Shown: positions 36,811-47,345 of the stretch, one piece after another | How positions within the stretch are numbered: the first letter of the stretch is position 1 | Layout: each line of letters opens with the position of its first letter | Origin: Nymphaea colorata | Taxonomy: Eukaryota; Streptophyta; Magnoliopsida; Nymphaeales; Nymphaeaceae | Length of the DNA stretch: 64,000 nt | Reading direction: 5' to 3' | Assembly: GCF_008831285.2 (NCBI RefSeq) | Contig: NC_037468.1 | Location: 313,501-377,500 of the forward strand | The notes under the pieces: model-generated | Told to the model about the DNA's origin: nothing | The model's database searches: none | The model's input: only the letters and a program-made list of their open reading frames with translations | Program-made: the position numbers and the translations under genes

Positions 36811-38050
36811 ATCCCGTCATTCCTTATTGCGCACTTCGGTTTGAATCAGAATCGGAGCAATCTCTAGTTTCGAATCTAGTCTCGGCATCAATCCCAGTCC
36901 CTTAGTCAAAGCCTTCAAGCTCAATCCCAAAAAAAAGCTCTAGTCCTAGAAAAAGACTTCAAAGAAGTAGCTCGTGGAACTGAGTTCCGCTAACTGCTTC
37001 TTGCTAACAAAGCTGTCAAATTCAATGAATGTGTTTGCGTTCTCTCTTCTTAGTCTACGATTATCCCTGCTCTTCCTCAGATGTGGATATCTTGACCTGG
37101 TCGAAAGTAGAAATGTGTGACGGTCATTCCTTCAAGAAATAGCAGTTGATTCTCAGAGACCGTATTCAAGAGTTGCCAAAGAGGCCTTCCTCACAGCGCA
37201 TTCTGTGCCATTGATTCTAGCACACCGGATGAATGTGCAGCTGATTTCGATTGAATAAGAGGAAGAGCTTCTATTTCACCAACTGCGTCTACGCATTCAC
37301 CAACAAGGACCGGGTAGACATGAAGTCAAGTCAGAGCCCCCACGACAATTATCATTGCCTTCATCACCAACTACTCGTACTCCCATACCGGTCACACCAG
37401 TCAAGTCAGAAGGTCAGGCAGATTCTAAAGCTGCTGATTCTAGCACACCGGAAACCCTCACAGTCAGAGTGGATAGGCTGACATCGGTGAATTTCACACT
37501 TTCCTATTTTCGATGCAGCGGGAACGCTCACTCTAACAACGGCACCAACGGATACTGTCACAGCAAATTTCAGTGCTAATCCAGCAACTGCGGTTAGTGA
37601 TTCAATTGCCAGGCCTCTACCACCGGTTATCAGACCCGGATCTCCTCAACGCAGACGCTCTTGGCATAGAAGCTGTCTGTATTTCCGCTCTTTGTCTGAC
37701 CGGTGCTTGAGCCATATCTTTTGTTTGCCTTTGCCTACCTGCTGTTGGTGTAAGCGTCACCGATCTGACTGCTATCGAATCAGCTCTTGGGAATATCATG
37801 AATAAAGAAGAATGAAGCCAATGCTGGTGGTTCAGGAACAGAAGAGGTTGTTCAAAAAAAAAGGGATTGACCTCAGGCAAGGTTGACTGATCCTGGATGA
37901 AGGTGTCTCAGGAAGAGAATACGCTGTTTGAGTCAGGGAAGTGGTGCTGCTTGGAAAGACAGAAGGCAGTGAGCGAGCCGTAGGCGAGCGGATGAGGACA
38001 GATCAGTAGTTTCTCCCATGCTTTTGTTGGTAAACAAACCACAGTGAACT
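36811..38050. other. Spacer upstream of atp6
   Basis: About 1.2 kb that should include the atp6 promoter and 5' UTR, which I could not pinpoint. A 17-bp direct repeat GATTCTAGCACACCGGA occurs near 37213 and 37437. No gene recognised. Confidence 0.5.
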
Positions 38051-39478
38051 ATGACTACTCGTACAGGAATTCTTTCTGGAGGGAATTTTTGCTTATTCAG
38101 ATATATCATGATCCCGCCCCGCCGAATTTTCTTTTTTGATGAAGACAGTTTGAATTCCAGTGAGACATCTCTGTCAAGCAATACGTCCGTCACTTCATCT
38201 CAAAATTCAGTCGAACAGTCCACCACCACTATTGAGGATTATACTTATAGTAGTGAATCCTCATCTAGTCTTTCGGGAACTTTTGATCCATTTTCTAGTA
38301 TTATGGATTTTGCTTCTGATCCTAGTCTGATTTCTTCTGCTTATTATGGCATTTTTGAAGATCACCCTGGACTGAATCCTTTCAGTGAGCGGGTCGTCGA
38401 GATGCAATGCTTCATTCGCGAGAAATTGGAAGAATTAGTGAATGCGGCGGGGTATCAAGATCGGTTTCAGGATCCCGAGGATATGCTAGCTGCGGCCGAA
38501 TATTTACATGGCGAAAGCCAGGATTTGGGTTTTCTTGAAAGTCTTGTCAATGATTTAGAAACAGCGGGGATCGGAAGTGAGGCCTTTCAGTATGCCGTTC
38601 CACCGATCTCCAGCCCACTGGAGCAATTTGCCATTCCCCCATTTCTGGATATTCATATTGGAAACTTTTCTTTCTCATTCACAAATCCATCTTTGTTCAT
38701 GCTGCTGACTATCAGTTTGGTCCTGCTTCTGGTTCATTTGGTTACTAAAAACGGAGGAGGAAACTCAGTACCAAATGCTTGGCAATCCTTGGTAGAGCTG
38801 ATTCATGATTTCGTGCCGAACCCGGTGAACGAACAAATAGGTGGTCTTTCCGGAAATGTTCAACAAAAGTTTTTCCCTCGCATCTCGGTCACTTTTACTT
38901 TTTCGTTATTTCGTAATCCCCAGGGTATGATACCTTATAGCTTCACAGTGACAAGTCATTTTATCATTACTTTGGGTCCCTCATTTCCTCTTTTTATTGG
39001 CATTACTATAGTGGGATTTCAAAGAAATGGGCTTCATTTTTTAAGCTTCTCATTACCCGCAGGAGTCCCACTGCCGTTAGCACCTTTCTTAGTACTCCTT
39101 GAGCCAATCCCTCATTGTTTTCGCGCATTAAGCTCAGGAATACGTTTATTTGCTAATATGATGGCCGGTCATAGTTCAGTCAAGATTTTAAGTGGGTCCG
39201 CTTGGACTATGCTATGTATGAATAATCTCTTCTATTTCATAGGAGATCTTGGTCCTTTATTTATAGTTCTTGCATTAACCGGTCCGGAATTAGGTGTAGC
39301 TATATCACAAGCTCATGTTTCTACGATCTCAATCTGTATTTACTTGAATGATGCTACAAATCTCCATCAAAGAATAGATGAATTGAATGATTTGTTTATA
39401 ATTGAACAAAAACACAAAAAAATCTGTTTTGATTTGATTGATGGGACACTATTGGCAGGGCAGAAAAAAAGGCCCTAA
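38051..39478 (+). CDS. atp6: ATP synthase F0 subunit a (ATP6) with long presequence
   Basis: This 475-codon frame encodes subunit a of the mitochondrial ATP synthase, the inner-membrane half-channel for protons. Residues 1 to about 187 are a lineage-specific N-terminal extension rich in Ser, Asp and Glu. The conserved domain starts at SPLEQFAIPPF (about 188), the region where plant ATP6 presequences are normally removed. The catalytic helix reads GIRLFANMMAGH, with the essential Arg at residue 365. Family text includes NAWQSLVELIHDFV, NPQGMIPYSFTVTSHF and GFQRNGLHFLSF. Pro or Ser for Leu at many sites (GPELGVAISQ) implies editing. The C-terminus runs 36 residues beyond NLH; a CAA at 39368-39370 could be edited to a stop. 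Confidence 0.96.
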   Translation: MTTRTGILSGGNFCLFRYIMIPPRRIFFFDEDSLNSSETSLSSNTSVTSSQNSVEQSTTTIEDYTYSSESSSSLSGTFDPFSSIMDFASDPSLISSAYYGIFEDHPGLNPFSERVVEMQCFIREKLEELVNAAGYQDRFQDPEDMLAAAEYLHGESQDLGFLESLVNDLETAGIGSEAFQYAVPPISSPLEQFAIPPFLDIHIGNFSFSFTNPSLFMLLTISLVLLLVHLVTKNGGGNSVPNAWQSLVELIHDFVPNPVNEQIGGLSGNVQQKFFPRISVTFTFSLFRNPQGMIPYSFTVTSHFIITLGPSFPLFIGITIVGFQRNGLHFLSFSLPAGVPLPLAPFLVLLEPIPHCFRALSSGIRLFANMMAGHSSVKILSGSAWTMLCMNNLFYFIGDLGPLFIVLALTGPELGVAISQAHVSTISICIYLNDATNLHQRIDELNDLFIIEQKHKKICFDLIDGTLLAGQKKRP

Positions 39479-42299
39479 GATGGTTTGATCCTTCCCCTCC
39501 GGTCATTTTGTCGGAGGTTCCCGCTTCTCATCCCACGCACGGGGGTTCTTCCATCAATCAAGCTCAGTCTCCCCGTCTCTTCAGCAACAACCAATCCCTG
39601 GTCTCTTCGCAACAAGTCCTCTCCCCTTTCCCGGAACAAAGGGTCTCTTGGGCGGGCAGGATGGCGCCTAGACTCGGTCAATTGAGTCCACTGCGGGGAC
39701 TGGCACTGGATCCGGCCGCAGGTGGATTTGCTATTGGTGGCACACGGTCCCTGGATATGGAACTGGTCAGGGAACGAATGGGCGCGGGAGGCAGGACCCT
39801 TCGAATGTACTGGAATGGATCTGTCTCTCTAACGGGACTGGAGAAGGATATGCTGGGTCATCAACCGGGACTGGAACGGGCGGAGCAGGATCTCCGTTGG
39901 ATTGATTGGGCCCCCAACAGGAATGTGGTCGTCTAGGTCGTACCTGCGGAAAGAGACGGTGGACCCCTAACCATCGATTGGACCGAAACCAATCGAAGCC
40001 ATGCGATCGATCGAGCTACCCACATCCACTTTGACTCAACTCAATTGGAACGTACCAATTCCTACAATCCATAGGACTCCGGTCCGACCGGCCAGAAACT
40101 AGCCACTCTTTCTATCCTCTGGCTCCGACCATTTTGCCTACATATCCCCGGGTCTACGTGGATCGGAACTGTATGAAGTGGTGGACCGGGAAAAAGACCC
40201 TGCTAGTTCGAACCAGAGCTTGACACGTATTGGGCTAGTCTCGCCGCACCCGGCTTGTTGTTACGGGGGGTCGCGAAGCTTTGGAAAAAGACAAAATGGA
40301 AAAGCCCAGAAGCACCAACCAAGGTTTTTGGGATCCAACCGAGCATGAGTGGGGAACTTCACTGAACTCACTATAGATCTTCCTTCCGCTCCGACCCCTT
40401 CCATCCTTCCTTCCGAAGGAACGAACGCAGGTTCTCTTGCTTTTTGGGTCAGGCCAAAGCCGCTGTCGCTGTCTCCGGAGTGATGGTCCCAGCTCCCAGC
40501 ATCGCGTATTCATTCCATTCTATCAATAGAAGGGCCTTCCATCTGACCTTTTTGGATCCTGACTTTTCCATAATGAGTCCTGACCTTTCAAGATAGTCAT
40601 TGACCCCAAACGCAGTGGTTTGATCGCAAAATGCGTGTGGCAGGTTGCTCGCTTGGCTCACGAAGCCGTTCGAGGTGGAGTGGAGCGGGGCGCTTGAAAG
40701 AATCCGTCGATTTCCATATGGAGCGTCCATTAGACGGAGGGACCGGATTCGGGGAATCGAGCAGCAAGCAAGCTCTCAAAAACGTGGCTTGGCATTGTGT
40801 TCGGAAGCATTAGTACCTCGTATGCCCACGTGATAGTGGTGTCCCTCTCTGCGGTTCGGCTCTTTCGAAACGAGGAGTTCCTTGCGGCATAGACATACTC
40901 CCAGATGGCATATGGCGTGACCGCCTGTGGGGCCATTCGGCACAACGGAGAGTGATGTCTCGAGGACCCTTCCAGAAAACTGGTATTATCAAGGCCATTC
41001 TTCTCCCATTGCTTCCGCTGCTGCCTCTCGGTGAGCATAATCATGGAAATCAGACTCGTCCGGTCTTTCTATTCGACTTGTGCCCGATCATTGCTTCAGA
41101 GACGATTCAACAACAGATCTGGCTCCGCGGATCTAGCTGGTGTGAGGATGGAAATATACAGGAGTTGGTAGGGGTGGGTGCACCCCCCATCAATCAGACC
41201 TCCGCGGCCTCCCCATCTTGATCTATTCCCGTCCCGCCTCCCATATTCACGGGGGCAAGGTCAAGCTCTACGTAACACCCCTATCCGTCCCTTCTTGATG
41301 AGTAGCGGATCAATTACTGACCACTAGCCGGCCTCCTTTTTCCTCTCATTAGAAGAAGGATCTATTGACTTGTTTATTGATCTTCTTTCCATAAGAAAAG
41401 AAAAACCGACCATCTTCATTCCACCTATCTTCATCCAATCCCACTAGTTCCGGAGGGTCCCAATCCCTTCCTCATCCCCCGGCCGGGGGACAGACATTGG
41501 AACATCCACACCCACCATTACCATTCAGAGTACCGCTCGTGCACCCAGCTAATCATACGGAACCCTTCCCTCATCTCTTCGGACGGACCGAGAAAGAACT
41601 AGGCTGGACATTTCCAGATGCCCTGGCTCGAACAAAGACGACCTAGGAAGATCGACCGCCTACCTTCGAGCTAGCGACAAACTATGGAAACGGATTTGCT
41701 TGCTCGCTCGTTGGTTTCCCTTCCAGAACCATTGATTCATTGCATTTCTCCACTGTCCTCGCTCTTGACCTTCAACACGTCTTGAATGATAGACTGTTGA
41801 CGGTGGGGAATGGGACCGGCGAGTCAACCTTCCGGTTTCCGTTTCCCTCACACGAGGTGGCCTACCTCGTCTCATTCCTGCCTTGAATCTAAAATGAAGA
41901 GGAGGGCGTTCAGGCTTTCCTGGGGCCTCAGGACCGGCGTCAGGACTGGTACTTTCATATGCATGTCAGGAGCGCATTCACGAGCACTAGCTTTCCTGGC
42001 TTGGGGGAGTCTTTCAGTAAGCTATCCCACTAATGCAATTCGATGCTTCCTGCGTCGAAGGAAAGTTCCCTCAAAGCCCCTTATCGAGACACTCTTTCTT
42101 AGTCCCTTTGCCTTCTCCTTTTCGATGCAATCTCTTTTTTCCCCTTAGATGTCACTTCCTCTATCAAAGAAAAGAGCGTTCCATCAGGAAAGAAAGTCAG
42201 CCAAGGAAAGGAAGAACTGCACTTCTAAGCTGGCATAAGGGAACGAGTGAAGCGAAAGCGAAGCGAGTGCGCCAACACAAAGCACTAGGAAGAGAATGC
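39479..42299. other. Spacer downstream of atp6
   Basis: About 2.8 kb without a recognised gene. It holds the atp6 3' flank, an unrecognised 142-codon ORF (39508-39936, listed separately), a stray repeat-family scrap (about 40540-40605, TGAGTCCTGACCTTTCAAGA), and several overlapping open frames at 40631-41221 and 41810-42347 with no identifiable family. The right end (42245-42290) has AGCGAAGCGAGTGC words like the other array edges. Confidence 0.5.
39508..39936 (+). CDS. Unrecognised ORF downstream of atp6 (142 codons)
   Basis: The open frame starts 30 bp after the atp6 stop, so it could be co-transcribed. The N-terminal part is Ser/Pro/Gln-rich (SINQAQSPRLFSNNQ); the rest is Gly/Arg/Leu-rich (GGFAIGGTRSLDMEL, YWNGSVSLTGLEKDML). 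There is no membrane segment of the kind common in chimeric ATP-synthase-linked mitochondrial ORFs. No family is recognised and it may be chance. Confidence 0.2.
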   Translation: MSEVPASHPTHGGSSINQAQSPRLFSNNQSLVSSQQVLSPFPEQRVSWAGRMAPRLGQLSPLRGLALDPAAGGFAIGGTRSLDMELVRERMGAGGRTLRMYWNGSVSLTGLEKDMLGHQPGLERAEQDLRWIDWAPNRNVVV

Positions 42300-45200
42300 A
42301 AGTTGGGAAGGATGATGGAAAGGAAAGGCAAAATGGCAATTCTTTAGGAAAAGTCAGGACTGTTTTTAAGGGTCAAGACTAATGAGAATGATTGAGGAAT
42401 GATTATGGAAGGACAGGACCCTTTTGAAAGGTCAGGACTCTGACAGGTCAGGACTAATGAGAATGATTGAGGAAAAGTCAGAACTCACCTTATCAAAAAG
42501 GTCAAGACTGTCTTTCACAGTCAGGACTAACCTTACCAAAAAGATCAAGACTGTCTTGAAAGATCAGAACTTCTTCTTCTTAAAAGGACAGGACCCTTTT
42601 GAAAGGTCAGGACTCATGACAATTGTATGCCATTAGTACTCACTTGACAAACAAATGCCATTAGTACTCACTTGACAACAAAATGCCATTAGTACTCACT
42701 TGACAACAAAATGCCATTAGTACTCACTTGACAAACAAATGCCATTTTCCATCAACAATGAGTACTCACCTTATCAAAAAGGTCAAGACTGTCTTTCAAA
42801 GTCAGGACTGACCTTATCAAAAAGGTCAAGACTGTCTTTCAAAGTCAGGACTAACCTTACCAAAAAGGTCAAGACTGTCTTGAAAGGTCAGGACTGATTC
42901 TTCTGGAAAGGTCAAGACTGTCTTGAAAGGTCAGGACTGATTATGGAAGGACAGGACCAATTGCAATTGTATGCCATTAGTACTCACCTGACCATACAAG
43001 ACTCATTTGTATGTCATCAGTACTCACCTTATCAAAAAGGTCAAGACTGTCTTTCAAAGTCAGGACTAACCTTACCAAAAAGATCAAGACTATCTGATCA
43101 GGACTGATTCTTCTGGTCAAGACTGTATTTCACAGTCAGGACTGACCTTACCAAAAAGATCAAGACTGTCTTGAAAGGTCAGGACTTTTGATGGAAGGAC
43201 AGGACCAATTGCAATTGTATGCCATTAGTACTCACCTGACCAAAAATGGAAAGGTCAAGACTGTCTTGAAAGGTCAGGACTCATTCTTCTTGAAAGGTCA
43301 GGACTTTCCGGTCAGGACTCATTCTTCTTGAAAGGTCAGGACTCTTTTGAAAGGTCAGGACTCATTGCAATTGTATGCCATTAGTACTCACTTGACAACA
43401 AATTGTATGTCTCTCACTTGACAACAAAATGCCATTAGTACTTTCCATATGCCATTAGTACTCACTGTACAAAAATATGCCATTTTCCATCAAAAATTAG
43501 TACTGACTCTCACAAAAATTGAAAGGAAAGCAAGGCCCTCAGGCTTATGGAATTGATGCTTTCCAGCGCTAGGCCCCTTATGGAAAGGAAATGATGGAAA
43601 GGAAAGACAATTATGGAAAGGTCAGGACTCTCTGGAAAGGTCAGGACTAATGAGAATGATTGAGGAATGATTATGGAAGGACAGGACCCTTTTGAAAGGT
43701 CAGGACTCTGACAGGTCAGGACTAATGAGAATGATTGAGGAAAAGTCAGAACTCACCTTATCAAAAAGGTCAAGACTGTCTTTCACAGTCAGGACTAACC
43801 TTACCAAAAAGATCAAGACTGTCTTGAAAGATCAGAACTTCTTCTTCTTAAAAGGACAGGACCCTTTTGAAAGGTCAGGACTCATGACAATTGTATGCCA
43901 TTAGTACTCACTTGACAAACAAATGCCATTAGTACTCACTTGACAACAAAATGCCATTAGTACTCACTTGACAAACAAATGCCATTAGTACTCACTTGAC
44001 AAACAAATGCCATTTTCCATCAACAATGAGTACTCACCATACCAAAACAGGTGAGTCGGTCAAGACTCATTTGTATGTCATCAGTACTCACCATACCAAA
44101 CAGGTCAGGACTCACCTTACCATACAAGACTCATTTGTATGTCCATACCAAACAGGTCAGGACTTTCCGGTCAAGACTCATTTGTATGTCATCAGTACTC
44201 ACCATACCAAAAAGATGAAGACTAATTGCAATTGTATGCCATTAGTACTCACTGTACAAACAAATGCCATTAGTACTCACTATACCAACATGAGTACTCA
44301 CCATACCAAAACAATGCCATTAGTGCTCCCAATGGCAATTGTATGCCATTAGTGTTCACACAAATGGAAAGGAAAAGGTCAGGACTCTCTGGAAAGGTCA
44401 GGACTAATGAGAATGATTGAGGAATGATTATGGAAGGACAGGACCCTTTTGAAAGGTCAGGACTCTGAAAGGTCAGGACTAATGAGAATGATTGAGGAAA
44501 AGTCAGAACTCACCTTATCAAAAAGGTCAAGACTGTCTTTCACAGTCAGGACTAACCTTACCAAAAAGATCAAGACTGTCTTGAAAGATCAGAACTTCTT
44601 CTTCTTAAAAGGACAGGACCCTTTTGAAAGGTCAGGACTCATGACAATTGTATGCCATTAGTACTCACTTGACAAACAAATGCCATTAGTACTCACTTGA
44701 CAACAAAATGCCATTAGTACTCACTTGACAACAAAATGCCATTAGTACTCACTTGACAAACAAATGCCATTTTCCATCAACAATGAGTACTCACCTTATC
44801 AAAAAGGTCAATACTGTATTTCACAGTCAGGACTGACCTTATCAAAAAGGTCAAGACTGTCTTTCAAAGTCAGGACTAACCTGACCAAAAAGGTCAAGAC
44901 TGTCTTGAAAGGTCAGGACTGATTCTTCTTGAAAGGTCAAGACTGTCTTGAAAGGTCAGGACTGATTATGGAAGGACAGGACCAATTGCAATTGTATGCC
45001 ATTAGTACTCACCTGACCATACAAGACTCATTTGTATGTCATCAGTACTCACCTTATCAAAAAGGTCAAGACTGTCTTTCAAAGTCAGGACTGACCTTAC
45101 CAAAAAGATCAAGACTATCTGATCAGGACTGATTCTTCTGGTCAAGACTGTATTTCACAGTCAGGACTGACCTTACCAAAAAGATCAAGACTGTCTTGAA

Positions 45201-47345
45201 AGGTCAGGACTTTTGATGGAAGGACAGGACCAATTGCAATTGTATGCCATTAGTACTCACCTGACCAAAAATGGAAAGGTCAAGACTGTCTTGAAAGGTC
45301 AGGACTCATTCTTCTTGAAAGGTCAGGACTGATTATGGAAGGACAGGACCAATTGCAATTGTATGCCATTAGTACTCACCTTATCAAAAAGGTCAAGACT
45401 GTCTTTCACAGTCAGGACTGACCTTACCAAAAAGGTCAAGACTGTCTTGAAAGGTCAGGACTGATTCTTCTTGAAAGGTCAAGACTCTGAAAGGTCAGGA
45501 CTAATGAGAATGATTGAGGAAAAGTCAGAACTCACCTTACCATACAAGACTCATTTGTATGTCATCAGTACTCACCATACCAAAAAGATGAAGACTGTTT
45601 TGAAAGGTCAAGACTCATTTGTATGTCATCAGTACTCACCTTATCAAAAAGGTCAAGACTGTCTTTCAAAGTCAGGACTAACCTTACCAAAAAGATCAAG
45701 ACTATCTGATCAGGACTGATTCTTCTGGTCAAGACTGTATTTCACAGTCAGGACTGACCTTACCAAAAAGGTCAAGACTGTCTTGAAAGGTCAGGACTCA
45801 TTCTTCTTGAAAGGTCAGGACTTTCCGGTCAAGACTCATTTGTATGTCATCAGTACTCACCATACCAAACAGGTCAGGACTCTTTTGAAAGGTCAAGACT
45901 CATTTGTATGTCATCAGTACTCACCATACCAAACAGGTCAGGACTCATTGCAATTCAATGCCATTAGTACTCACTTGACAAACAAATGCCATTAGTACTC
46001 ACTGTACAAACAAATGCCATTAGTACTCACTTGACAAACAAATGCCATTAGTACTCACTGTACAAACAAATGCCATTAGTGCTCACCATACCAACATGAG
46101 TACTCACCATACCAAAACAGGTGAGGACTAATTGCAATTCAATGCCATTAGTGCTCACCATACCAACATGAGTACTCACTATACCAAAAAGATGCCATTT
46201 TCCATACCAAGAAAGATGCCATTCATGCTGACCATCAACCAATTTGGATGGATTTTGGTATGGCTAATGACATTTGTTTGTACAGTGAGTACTAATGGCA
46301 TATGGTCAAGTGAGTACTAATGGCATTTGTTTGCACAGTGAGTACTAATGGCATTTGTTTGTACAGTGAGTACTAATGGCATTTGTTTGTCAAGTGAGTA
46401 CTAATGGCATTTGTTTGTCAAGTGAGTACTAATGGCATTGAATTGCAATGAGTCCTGACCTGTTTGGTATGGACATACAAATGAGTCTTGTATGGTAAGG
46501 TGAGTCCTGACCTGTTTGGTATGGTGAGTACTGATGACATACAAATGAGTCTTGACCGGAAAGTCCTCACCTTCCTGACTTTTCCATAATGAGTCCTGAC
46601 CTTTCAAGAAGAATCAGTCCTGACCTTTCAAGACAGTCTTGACCTTTTTGGTAAGGTCAGTCCTGACTTTGAAATACAGTCTTGACCAGAAGAATCAGTC
46701 CTGATCAGATAGTCTTGATCTTTTTGGTAAGGTTAGTCCTGACTTTGAAAGACAGTCTTGACCTTTTTGATAAGGTGAGTACTGATGACATACAAATGAG
46801 TCTTGACCTTTCAATCAAGTCCTGACCTTTCAAGAAGAATGAGTCCTGACCTTTCAAGACAGTCTTGACCTTTTTGGTAAGGTCAGTCCTGACTGTGAAA
46901 TACAGTCTTGACCAGAAGAATCAGTCCTGATCAGATAGTCTTGATCTTTTTGGTCAGGTTAGTCCTGACTTTGAAAGACAGTCTTGACCTTTTTGATAAG
47001 GTGAGTACTGATGACATACAAATGAGTCTTGACCGGAAAGTCCTGACCTTTCAAAACAGTCCTCACCTTTCAAGAAATGAGTCCTGACCGGAAGGTCACT
47101 GATTCAGGTCAGACAAATCCTGACAAGTGCTGACCATATCACAAATTGCAATGAGATGCCATTATCCATCAACCAATTTGGATGGATTTTGGTATGGTCA
47201 GCACTAATGACATACAATTCTCATTAGTCCTGACCTTTCCATAAGGTCACTGATTCAGGTCAGACAAATCCTGAAAAGTGCTGACCATATCACAAATGGC
47301 AATTGTATGCCATTAGTGTTTACCATAACAAAAAAGGAATTGATA
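42300..47345. repeat. Repeat array R7 (largest complete array)
   Basis: Bases 42340-46270 read in the GGTCAGGACT orientation and about 46270-47100 in the opposite one. Unit A cores lie at 42424-42636, 43692-43904 and 44449-44661. Unit B is at 44929-45132, with mosaics at 45471-45719 and 45783-45995. The strand switch is centred near 46228-46262 on CATCAACCAATTTGGATGG. The right end repeats the TCACTGATTCAGGTCAGAC module twice (47095 and 47253), as seen in R1 and R9. Confidence 0.94.
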
